Shown in pieces: positions 7,348 through 15,048 of a stretch of 45,217 bases of DNA. The stretch is taken from the NCBI RefSeq assembly GCF_036906915.1, contig NZ_JBAKHX010000066.1, positions 1 through 45,217 on the forward strand, in the 5' to 3' direction. The notes beneath the pieces were generated by a model, which was not told the DNA's origin, made no database searches, and saw only the letters and a list, made by a program, of their open reading frames with translations. The translations under genes were made by a program, and so were the position numbers. The DNA is from Phytohabitans sp036906915 (GTDB lineage Bacteria; Actinomycetota; Actinomycetes; Mycobacteriales; Micromonosporaceae). Each line of letters starts with the position of its first letter. The stretch's first letter is position 1.

Positions 7348-7383
7348 GCCCTTGACTCGATGGCGTTCGGCCCTTGATCGACG
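7348..7383 (+). repeat. Partial copy of the 86-bp element (right half)
   Basis: The stretch reads GCCCTTGACTCGATGG, then CGTTCG, then GCCCTTGATCGACG. This matches the right-hand third of the element (inner right arm, spacer, terminal right arm) with a two-base longer spacer. It sits 15 bp after copy C, in the same orientation. It looks like a decayed second insertion or a local duplication. Confidence 0.55.
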
Positions 7384-7747
7384 CTCACGCTGGGAGTTCG
7401 ACGGCGCGGCGCTCGTGTGGCGATGCGCCGCCCGCTGCCAGCCGACCGTAACTGAGCGTTCCGCTGGGTTGTGGTTACTCTCCGCACTTGAGTGCGGTGG
7501 CCGCACCATTGCTCGGGCGCGGCCTTGCCCTGCTTCCCTCTAGGAAACCTTCCTCCACCTGCGACTACACGGTTGGGGAAGGCTGGCCGGCGGCCCTGAA
7601 GGTTGCGGTGTGTAACCGTTTCCTCCCGGGAAGCAGGGCGCAGCGGCGCGAGCGTTCGCGTGACCTGTGACGTGTCGTTGCACACAGTGATCGGGAGGGC
7701 GGCTCGCGCCCGGAGCGTGGAAGGGCCTCCGGTGCGATGATCGGGGC
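7384..7747. other. Intergenic stretch upstream of the ROK kinase
   Basis: About 360 bases without a frame that looks coding. It has locally lower GC and a few short inverted stretches (for example GGAAACCTTCC near 7541, and CCTCCCGGGAAG near 7622), but no convincing promoter, riboswitch or RNA gene. The downstream GTG at 7748 has only a weak GGGG site. Confidence 0.5.
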
Positions 7748-8500
7748 GTGACCACCACGCTTGCGATCGACTGCGGTGGGGGCGGTATCAAGGCATCCGT
7801 CCTGGATGAGGCCGGCACCATGCGGGCCCATCCGGTGCGGGTGCCCACGCCGTACCCGCTGCCGCCGGCACTCTTCGTGCAGACGCTCAAGGATCTCGGC
7901 GGCAAGCTACCCGCAGCCGACCGGGCCACCGTGGGCATGCCCGGGATGATCCGGCACGGCGTCGTGGTAGCCACCCCGCACTACGTGACCCGCAACGGCC
8001 CGCGTACCAAGGTCGACCCCGACCTGGTCGTCCAGTGGGAGGGATTCGACGCCCGCACCGCGCTCGCTGAGGCGTTCGGCGTGCCGACGCTCGTGCTCAA
8101 CGACGCCGAGGTGCACGGCGCGGGCGTGGTCGCCGGCACCGGCCTGGAGCTGGTGCTGACGCTCGGCACCGGGCTCGGCTGCGCGCTCTTCGACGGCGGC
8201 GTGCTGGCCCCGCACCTTGAGCTGTCGCAGGCGCCGGTGCGCTGGGGGCTGAGCTACGACACGTACATCGGCGAGCACGAACGCCGCCGGCTGGGCGACG
8301 CGTTCTGGTCGCGGCGCATCCGGACCATCGTCGAGGGGTTGCGGCCGGTCTTCCTCTGGGACCGCCTGTACATCGGTGGCGGCAACTCCCGGCGCATCCG
8401 CCCTGAGCAGCTCGAACGTATGGGCGACGACGTGGTCATCGTGCCCAACACGGCCGGCATCATCGGCGGCGTACGAGCCTGGTCCCTGGCCCGCCCCTAG
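7748..8500 (+). CDS. ROK family kinase, polyphosphate glucokinase-like
   Basis: A 250-residue sugar kinase of the ROK fold. It has the N-terminal phosphate loop LAIDCGGGGIKASVLDE, a central PGMIRHGVV segment, LNDAEVHGAG (catalytic Asp region) and LTLGTGLGCALFDGG (adenosine motif). A C-terminal LYIGGGNSRRI and VPNTAGIIGGV complete the family pattern. Actinobacterial proteins of this length and layout are polyphosphate/ATP-glucokinases that phosphorylate glucose in the cytoplasm. The phosphate-loop residues are Cys-Gly-Gly-Gly-Gly rather than the usual IGGSGIK, so substrate or donor preference may differ. The TAG stop lies in a CTAG shared with the convergent regulator's stop. Confidence 0.78.
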   Translation: MTTTLAIDCGGGGIKASVLDEAGTMRAHPVRVPTPYPLPPALFVQTLKDLGGKLPAADRATVGMPGMIRHGVVVATPHYVTRNGPRTKVDPDLVVQWEGFDARTALAEAFGVPTLVLNDAEVHGAGVVAGTGLELVLTLGTGLGCALFDGGVLAPHLELSQAPVRWGLSYDTYIGEHERRRLGDAFWSRRIRTIVEGLRPVFLWDRLYIGGGNSRRIRPEQLERMGDDVVIVPNTAGIIGGVRAWSLARP

Positions 8501-11289
8501 CGGTAGTGCCTGCGCCGCTGCTCGTCCAGGCGCGCGAGGTCCCATGTTGCCTCTAGGGCGGTGTAGCGGACGGCGGCCTCGTCCAACTGGCGTTCGGCCT
8601 GGAGCAGGTCACCAGTATCAGCGAACGCGGAGGCCGCCCCTTCGAATGCCTGGGCAGCGGGCAGCGGCCTGCCGCCATCCCGATGTCGGTGTGCGGCCTC
8701 GAGCAGGAGCTGTGGGTCGTTGCTGACAAGACCGCGGCAATGGAGCGCAACGGTTGACAGCCGGGGGAGTTTCGAACCGCGCGTCAAGGACTCCGCGCGG
8801 TCGGTGACCGCGCGCGCGACTTCACGATCTTCTACCCGCATGGCGAGTCGAGCGGCATCGACAAGTAGGTGCGTAACGACCTCGTTGTCCTCACTCGCTG
8901 ACAGCGCGGCGAGAAGGACGTCCAAGGCTTCACCAAGCGCGGCAGCTTGTTCGCGCCACAGGCTCTTCGCGAGCACGTGCGTTGCCACAAGACGGCCGCC
9001 GAGACTGGCTCCAAACTCGGCGGCCTCAGCGAGGTAGCGGTCAGCCGCCGGGTCGCCGCGATGCATCGCCACACACGCCGCAACACTATGTCGGACACAA
9101 CCCGCGAAAGGATCACCACGGGCGTGCGTAAGGCCACTTTCGGCTGTGACGTCTTCCCAGCGGCCGATGTCGAACTTCAGCTCTTGGAGAAGCGCTTCGG
9201 CCGGGATCAGTCGCGCCACGTTGCCTGCCGCGCGGGAAGCCTGTCTGGCGTCCTCGGCTATGGGGATGGCGAGGTCGTAGCGGTCGATGTTGCCGTACGT
9301 CACCGCTTGGTTGATCTTCAACATGAGGCGGAGGTCGGCCAGCGGCGGATCGTCGTCCGTCAGTGCGATCGCCTGATCGAACAATGGCAGCGCGGCTTCC
9401 GGGTCTCCCTGCATCCCGTACACGATCGTCTGGACAGCGAGTGCCCAGCTGGTGGCCCATCGATCGTTGACGGTGGTCGCGAGCGAAAGCGCCGCCTCTG
9501 CGAGCTCGGCGGCTTTGTCTACCCGGCCCCGGGAACAGTGTGTTCGGGCCATGAGCACCAACAGCCGAGCCCGATGCGTCGGATCCATCGGCTGCGTGCT
9601 CACCGTGGGCTCCAGAATCGCGATCACCTCATCCGGTCGCCCGGCTCGAGGCAGGCAATGTGCGAGTGTCCAGTGCAGCGCGACTAGCACATCCGCGTCT
9701 GCCACCCACGTCAACGCGCTACTGGCTACGCGGATCGCGCCCACGGCATCACCGACGCGGGATAGGGCATCGGCGAGTAGGGAGGTCAGGAAGGCACGTG
9801 GGGGGTCGACATTCGGCAAGCCCTCGATCGCCCAACCCAGCAGCCGGACTGCCGCCTGTGGTGCCCTATTTACCAGGTGTTGGCCGTTTTCGACCAACCA
9901 GGGTCTGATCCATTCTTCGACCGGAGCGACTTCGCCCCCGTCCAGTCCAGGGAACAACTGCCTCGCGACCCGCTCGGCTGGGACACCCGACTCAGCCAGA
10001 GCGTGTGCGGCCTGACGGTGTCGCGCGGCTCTGATGCCGGACGGGATCGCGTGGTAGAGCGCCTCGTGGATCATCGGATGCCCGAAGGCGAGTTCCTGAC
10101 CGGCATCACGCAGGACACCGGTTGCGACTGCCTCCTCGATCAGAGGCAGGACCTCGATGGTGTTCAGCGCCGATACGGCTGCCAATTCAGGCGCCGAGAA
10201 CCTGGCACCGAGCAGAGCCGCGGCCTGTAGGACATTTAGAAGCGGAGATGACAGGAAATCCAGGCGGTCCGCGATCGCTTCCCTGAGAGAGCCGACGATT
10301 GGCCCGCTGGCCGCATCGACCTGGCCGCCATCGCTGATGAGTGCGTCCGCTCGAATCAGCGCGTAGATCAACTCGGTGAGGTAGAGCGGGTTGCCGGCAG
10401 CCCCGCTGGCCAGATGCCGCAGCTGCGGCCCCGGCCGTCCGCCTGTCCGGCGAGCGAGGAACTCGTTCACCTCATCGTCCGAGAAGGGGCGTAGCCGCAG
10501 CCGCCCGGTGCGCTCGATCAAACGGCGCAGCGCAGTCACGTGATGGGGGCGGGGCACCGGTCGGATCGCGCAGGCGAGCAGCAACGGAATGCGCCGGGCG
10601 GCCCGAGCCAGCAGCCCCAGGGTCCGGACGGTTGCCGGGTCGGCCCACTGCAGGTCATCGACGACCAGCACGACGGGGGCGGCGGTCGTGAGGTCCTCAG
10701 TCAGGGTGACAAGTCGATGCATGGCGCTCGTGACGAGGTCGTCGTTCGTAAGCCCCTGCCAGGTTGCTGAGTCGATGGCCTCGATCAGCGGAAGGAGGGG
10801 GATGGGGTGGCTCAGCTCGTCGCAGGTTGCCCAGAACGCCTGGTACCCGCGTTTATCCGCCGCGGAGCTTGCGGCTCGGAGGAGGGTTGACTTGCCTATC
10901 CCCGGCTCACCCTCGATGAGCACGACGCCGCCGTGGCCAGCCGCGAGGCTGTCGACGTATGTGGTGAGGCGCCCCAACTCCTCTCGGCGCCCTACGACCG
11001 ACATTCCCGCCGTGTGTACTGTGGCCGCTCCGACGTCGGCGTCCTCGGCGTCGCGGGCGGCTGTCCACAGGCGTCGGACCAGCTCGATGTCGCCGCCGAG
11101 AGCATTGGCGACCGGTTCCAGCGACTGCCATCTGGGAACGCGAGTGCCGCGGAGTATGGCGTTGATGGTGGTGTGACTCAGTACGCCGCGACCGAGGGCG
11201 CATGACAGATCTCGTGAGCTCGGCTCGCCCGCCTGACGGTGCAGGCGCCGAAGTTCACGAGAGAGCGCCTGGATGAGGTCCTCACTCAA
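8497..11289 (-). CDS. Xre-type HTH / AAA-like ATPase / TPR regulator
   Basis: 930 residues. Residues about 5-75 form an Xre-like helix-turn-helix (LIQALSRELRRLHRQAGEPS, SHTTINAILRGTRVPRW). Residues 95-400 are an ATPase with Walker A GEPGIGKST (127-135) and Walker B VVLVVDDLQWAD (about 206-216), typical of LAL/MalT-like STAND ATPases. The remaining 500 residues are helical TPR-like repeats. Classical LAL regulators carry a LuxR HTH at the C-terminus; here the DNA-binding part is N-terminal and the C-terminus simply ends in TPRs (LDEQRRRHYR). Such proteins are large, cluster-linked transcriptional regulators that switch on ATP and an inducer. Start is TTG at 11289, with AAGGTC six bases upstream. 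By eye its codon use is less GC-biased than neighbouring genes, so recent acquisition is possible. No target is evident. Confidence 0.82.
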   Translation of the reverse strand: MSEDLIQALSRELRRLHRQAGEPSSRDLSCALGRGVLSHTTINAILRGTRVPRWQSLEPVANALGGDIELVRRLWTAARDAEDADVGAATVHTAGMSVVGRREELGRLTTYVDSLAAGHGGVVLIEGEPGIGKSTLLRAASSAADKRGYQAFWATCDELSHPIPLLPLIEAIDSATWQGLTNDDLVTSAMHRLVTLTEDLTTAAPVVLVVDDLQWADPATVRTLGLLARAARRIPLLLACAIRPVPRPHHVTALRRLIERTGRLRLRPFSDDEVNEFLARRTGGRPGPQLRHLASGAAGNPLYLTELIYALIRADALISDGGQVDAASGPIVGSLREAIADRLDFLSSPLLNVLQAAALLGARFSAPELAAVSALNTIEVLPLIEEAVATGVLRDAGQELAFGHPMIHEALYHAIPSGIRAARHRQAAHALAESGVPAERVARQLFPGLDGGEVAPVEEWIRPWLVENGQHLVNRAPQAAVRLLGWAIEGLPNVDPPRAFLTSLLADALSRVGDAVGAIRVASSALTWVADADVLVALHWTLAHCLPRAGRPDEVIAILEPTVSTQPMDPTHRARLLVLMARTHCSRGRVDKAAELAEAALSLATTVNDRWATSWALAVQTIVYGMQGDPEAALPLFDQAIALTDDDPPLADLRLMLKINQAVTYGNIDRYDLAIPIAEDARQASRAAGNVARLIPAEALLQELKFDIGRWEDVTAESGLTHARGDPFAGCVRHSVAACVAMHRGDPAADRYLAEAAEFGASLGGRLVATHVLAKSLWREQAAALGEALDVLLAALSASEDNEVVTHLLVDAARLAMRVEDREVARAVTDRAESLTRGSKLPRLSTVALHCRGLVSNDPQLLLEAAHRHRDGGRPLPAAQAFEGAASAFADTGDLLQAERQLDEAAVRYTALEATWDLARLDEQRRRHYR

Positions 11290-11349
11290 CGTATGACCTT
11301 GGTTCGAGCAGCGCGGGACAGCGTTGACTACAGCATGTGACCGTTGCCG

Positions 11350-11553
11350 TCATGCGCACTCGTTGTCCGTCGTGCTGGACACGATGTCACTCGGGGCGAC
11401 CTGGGGGTTGATGCTGGCAAGCAGCACGAGCAGCATCTCGCGCGATCTCAGTCTGTGGTCTGGGTTGGAGGACCAGACGTAGGTGGTGACCAAGATCGCG
11501 ATCAACAGCGTGATGACCAGCAGCACGGAGATGAGCAGTACGAGCATCTTCAC
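11350..11553 (-). CDS. Small membrane protein, 67 residues
   Basis: One strongly hydrophobic segment at the N-terminus (MLVLLISVLLVITLLIAILV, residues 3-22) is followed by a polar tail (VWSSNPDHRLRSREMLLVLL) ending SSTTDNECA. The start is GTG at 11553 (ATG two codons on is an alternative), with GAAAGG five to six bases upstream. The frame is clean and coding-like, and it lies 60 bases upstream of the Xre/ATPase regulator on the same strand, so the two may be co-transcribed. Similar tiny membrane proteins sit beside Xre-family regulators in other actinomycetes, but I cannot name this one. Confidence 0.55.
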   Translation of the reverse strand: MKMLVLLISVLLVITLLIAILVTTYVWSSNPDHRLRSREMLLVLLASINPQVAPSDIVSSTTDNECA

Positions 11554-11720
11554 CGGCGACCTTTCAGGGGAGGAAGGACCGCGGTTCAGAATGGTGGCTC
11601 CGCGTCCTCGGGCCTACCGGTTGATACAGGTCTTTACAGGAGCTGACAGCAGAGCGTTCGGTGGGCCGAGAAATGGCGGCGTGGTGGCCTGGTGATGGCC
11701 GCTACGTGAATGCTGCCGCC

Positions 11721-14700
11721 ATGCGTACCCGGAGCTGGTTGGTGGTGGGCGCGGTCGTCGCGGCGTCCGCGGTGGTGGTGCCGGTGCGGGCGGGGGCCGC
11801 GCCGCCGAAGGCACCGCGCACGGTGGGGGAGGCGGCGGCGCGGGCCGCCGCGGTGGCGTCGGGCAAGCGCGTGGAGGCGACCGCGCTGCGCACCGAGCGC
11901 CAGCAGGTGTTCGCGAACCCCAACGGCAGCTTCACGCTGGAGCAGTCGGTCATCCCGGTGCGGGTGCGTCGCGGCGCCGATTGGGTATCGGTCGACACCA
12001 CGCTGCGCAGGAATGCTGACGGGACCGTCGCGCCCGCGGCGACCACACTGGACATGGCGTTCTCGGGCGGCGGTGCCGGGCCGATGGTGCGGATGCGTCG
12101 CGACGGCACCGAGTTGGCGCTGAGCTGGCCGGGACGACTGCCTGAGCCGGTGCTCAGCGGCGACACGGCCACTTACCCCGAGGTGCTGCCCGGCGTCGAC
12201 CTGACGGTACGGGCCAGTGTGGAGGGCTTCTCGCAGCTGCTGGTGGTGAAGTCGGCGACGGCGGCGAGGAACCCGGCGCTGTCGCGGGTGCGGCTGGGCA
12301 CCGCCACGAAGGGCGTGACCGTACGGGCTGCCGATGGCGGCGCGCTCGCGGCGGTGGACGTGAAGGGTACGCCGGTGTTCGAGGCGCCTGCGCCGTACAT
12401 GTGGGACTCGTCTGGGAGCGGCACCGCCGCGCGCAAGCCGGGCGGCACGGTCCGCGCGATGCGGGTGGGTCTCAGTGCCGGCGAGGTGGCGCTGGTGCCG
12501 GACCGGTCTCTGCTGGCCGGTGCCCGCACGAAGTACCCGGTCTACATCGACCCGTCGTGGTCGGGTTCGCGTACGGCGTGGACGCAGGTGTGGAGCAACC
12601 TGCCGACGACTTCGTTCTGGAACGGCGCGAACGACGCCGAGGACGAGGCCCGGGTCGGGTACGACGCCACCGACGGGAAGAAGACCCGGTCGTTCTTCCG
12701 CTTCGACACGACCGGTGTCAAGGGCAAGCACATCATCAAGGCCACACTCCAGACGTTCGAGGTGTGGTCGCGCTCGTGCACCGCGCGCGAGGTGCAGGTG
12801 TGGGCTGTCAACCCCATCTCGTCGGCCACCACGTGGAGCAAGCAGCCGAGCTGGGTCACCAAGCTGGCGGCGAAGAGCTTCGCCAAGGGGTTCTCGTCGA
12901 GCTGCCCCGCCGGCGGCGTGGAGTTCGACGTGACGGCGCAGATCAAGAACTCAGCGAAGAACGGGTGGAGCAACGTCACCCAGGGCCTGCGGGCGTCCGC
13001 CACGGCGGAGTCCAACAAGGACACGCTGTCGTGGAAGCGCTTCCGCAACAACCCGTCCGTCACGATCGTGTACAACACGGTGCCGGGCAAGCCGACCAAC
13101 CTGACCACGGATGGCTCCTCGATCTGCACGACGGGTTCGGGCCGGCTGGCGATCGGCACGGCCACCCCGACGCTGCGGGCCTCGGTCAGCGACGCCGACA
13201 ACGCGGTGATGGCCCACTTCCAGTGGTGGAAGGTCGACGGTACGGCGCCGGTGGGCGAGTGGACGTCGGCGTCGGTAGCGGGCAAGAAGCCGACGACGGT
13301 GGCGAAGGCGATTCCGTCCGGCGCGTTCGCCAACGGGGCGATCGCCAAGTGGCGGGTGCGCGCCGAGGACGGCACCGACAGCAGCGCGTGGAGCCCGTTC
13401 TGCGAGTTCCAGATCGACACCAGCCGTCCGCCGATCCCGACGCTCACCTCGACGGCGTTCCCGGACGGCGCCGAGGGTGACGCGGTGATGGGTCGGGCGT
13501 CCACAGTGGAAATCGGGTCGAACGGCGGTACCGACGTCACGTCGTACGAGTACGTGCTGAACGGCGACTCGACGGCGCTGACCAGGAAGGCGACACCGGC
13601 GGCGGCCGGCGGGCCGGCGAGCGTGGCGGTCACCCCGGACCGGTTCGTCAACTGGATACACGTGCGCGCCGTCGACACGGCGGGCAACAGGTCGGCGGTG
13701 GCTACCGTCGTGTTCTACGCGGACGTACCGTCGGGGCCGGCTGGTGACTGGACGCTGGACGAGACCGAAGACGGCCTGGTGGCCGAGGACAGCTCGCCGA
13801 ACGCGCGGCACGCCGCGCTGGGAGGCGGCGCAACCTGGGTCGACGGTGTATCCGGCGGCGCGCTGCGCCTGGACGGCACCAGCGGATACGCGGCGACGCC
13901 CGGCCAGGTGCTCGACACCACCAAATCGTTTTCGGTGAGCGCGTGGATACGGCTGACCGACAAGGCCCGCAACGCGGTCGCGGTCACCCAGGTGGGCAGC
14001 CGGGCCAGCGTGTTCGCCCTCTACTACTCCAGCTCGTACAACAAGTGGATCTTCAACCGGACGGCGGTGGACGGCGACACCCAGACGTACACCCGAGCCC
14101 TGTCGACCACCGTGCCGGCGGCCAACACCTGGGTGCACCTGGCCGGGGTGTACGACGCCACCGCGCAGCAGATCAGGCTGTACGTCAACGGCGTGCTGGA
14201 GGGTACGGCGTCCTTCACGACGCCGTGGAGCGCCACCGGCGCCCTCCAGATCGGACGGTCGAAGGTCGCCGGCAACCTCGGCGAGTACTGGCCGGGCGAG
14301 ATCGACGCGCTGCGGGTGTACGACCGGGTGCTGTTGCCCGGTGAGGTGCAGCAGGTGCCGAAGCTGACCAGCCACTGGAAGCTCGACGAGACCTCCGGCA
14401 CCACGGCGGCGGACGCGGTCGGCGGGCGCACAGCCACCTGGTCGGCGAGCGGCGTGTCCCGGACCACCGGGGTCCGCGGCAACGCGGTCGCGGTCAACGG
14501 CAGCACCGGTGCCCTCGCCACGACGGCTCCGGCGCTGCGCACCGACGGCAGCTTCGCGATCAGCGCCTGGGTGCGGCCGGACGCGGTGAACAAGAACGGG
14601 ATCGCGGTCAGCCAGCTCGGCTCGGCGGTGGGCGGCTTCAACCTCGGCTGGGCCTGGAACGCCGACTACGGCGCGTACCAGTGGTCGGTGCGCACATCCG

Positions 14701-15026
14701 CGACGGACGCTTCGGGTTCGGCGGTTCGGGAGGCGACCGACCTGTTCACCAGCCCGACCGTCGGCACGTGGACGCACCTGGCGGCGGTGTACGACGCCGC
14801 GGCACACAAGCTGCGGCTGTACGTGGACGGCCAGGCGGTGGACGAGACGTACCACGCCAGCGCGTGGAATGCGGGCGGCAGCGTGCTCATCGGCCGCGGC
14901 CAGGCGTCCAACGTGACGGTCTCGCAGTACCTGACCGGTGGGATCGACGATGTGCGCACCTACTCCGGTGTCCTCAGCGACCAGGAGATCTTCGAAATTC
15001 ATGGCGCGATCGCCAACGGCGACTAG
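11721..15026 (+). CDS. Secreted DNRLRE/double LamG-domain protein
   Basis: 1101 residues from ATG 11721 (MRTRSWLVVGAVVAASAVVV, signal peptide ending near AGAA). GTG 11706 is an alternative start. Next come an Ala/Val-rich N-terminal domain (30-260), a DNRLRE-type domain (about 270-440; TRSFFRFDTTGVKGKHIIKA and TTWSKQPSW are characteristic) and Ig/fibronectin-like segments (445-665). Two concanavalin-A/LamG domains follow (about 671-876 and 881-1093), each opening with a W-x-LDET motif (DWTLDETEDG, HWKLDETSGT) and containing WVHLAGVYD or WTHLAAVYD and LYVNG or LYVDG. LamG domains bind carbohydrate or protein surfaces. The gene ends 22 bases before the Rhs gene on the same strand, so the two form one transcription unit. 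The protein probably assists wall anchoring or target binding of the Rhs product; that role is inference. Confidence 0.85.
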   Translation: MRTRSWLVVGAVVAASAVVVPVRAGAAPPKAPRTVGEAAARAAAVASGKRVEATALRTERQQVFANPNGSFTLEQSVIPVRVRRGADWVSVDTTLRRNADGTVAPAATTLDMAFSGGGAGPMVRMRRDGTELALSWPGRLPEPVLSGDTATYPEVLPGVDLTVRASVEGFSQLLVVKSATAARNPALSRVRLGTATKGVTVRAADGGALAAVDVKGTPVFEAPAPYMWDSSGSGTAARKPGGTVRAMRVGLSAGEVALVPDRSLLAGARTKYPVYIDPSWSGSRTAWTQVWSNLPTTSFWNGANDAEDEARVGYDATDGKKTRSFFRFDTTGVKGKHIIKATLQTFEVWSRSCTAREVQVWAVNPISSATTWSKQPSWVTKLAAKSFAKGFSSSCPAGGVEFDVTAQIKNSAKNGWSNVTQGLRASATAESNKDTLSWKRFRNNPSVTIVYNTVPGKPTNLTTDGSSICTTGSGRLAIGTATPTLRASVSDADNAVMAHFQWWKVDGTAPVGEWTSASVAGKKPTTVAKAIPSGAFANGAIAKWRVRAEDGTDSSAWSPFCEFQIDTSRPPIPTLTSTAFPDGAEGDAVMGRASTVEIGSNGGTDVTSYEYVLNGDSTALTRKATPAAAGGPASVAVTPDRFVNWIHVRAVDTAGNRSAVATVVFYADVPSGPAGDWTLDETEDGLVAEDSSPNARHAALGGGATWVDGVSGGALRLDGTSGYAATPGQVLDTTKSFSVSAWIRLTDKARNAVAVTQVGSRASVFALYYSSSYNKWIFNRTAVDGDTQTYTRALSTTVPAANTWVHLAGVYDATAQQIRLYVNGVLEGTASFTTPWSATGALQIGRSKVAGNLGEYWPGEIDALRVYDRVLLPGEVQQVPKLTSHWKLDETSGTTAADAVGGRTATWSASGVSRTTGVRGNAVAVNGSTGALATTAPALRTDGSFAISAWVRPDAVNKNGIAVSQLGSAVGGFNLGWAWNADYGAYQWSVRTSATDASGSAVREATDLFTSPTVGTWTHLAAVYDAAAHKLRLYVDGQAVDETYHASAWNAGGSVLIGRGQASNVTVSQYLTGGIDDVRTYSGVLSDQEIFEIHGAIANGD

Positions 15027-15048
15027 TCAAGTAAAGGGAGGCGAACAC

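Noticed and set aside
5746..7509. 587-residue minus-strand frame opposite the sugar dehydrogenase
   Set aside because: Composition is typical antisense GC-rich shadow (Gly/Arg/Ala/Val with no motif), and the plus-strand frame has clear domains.
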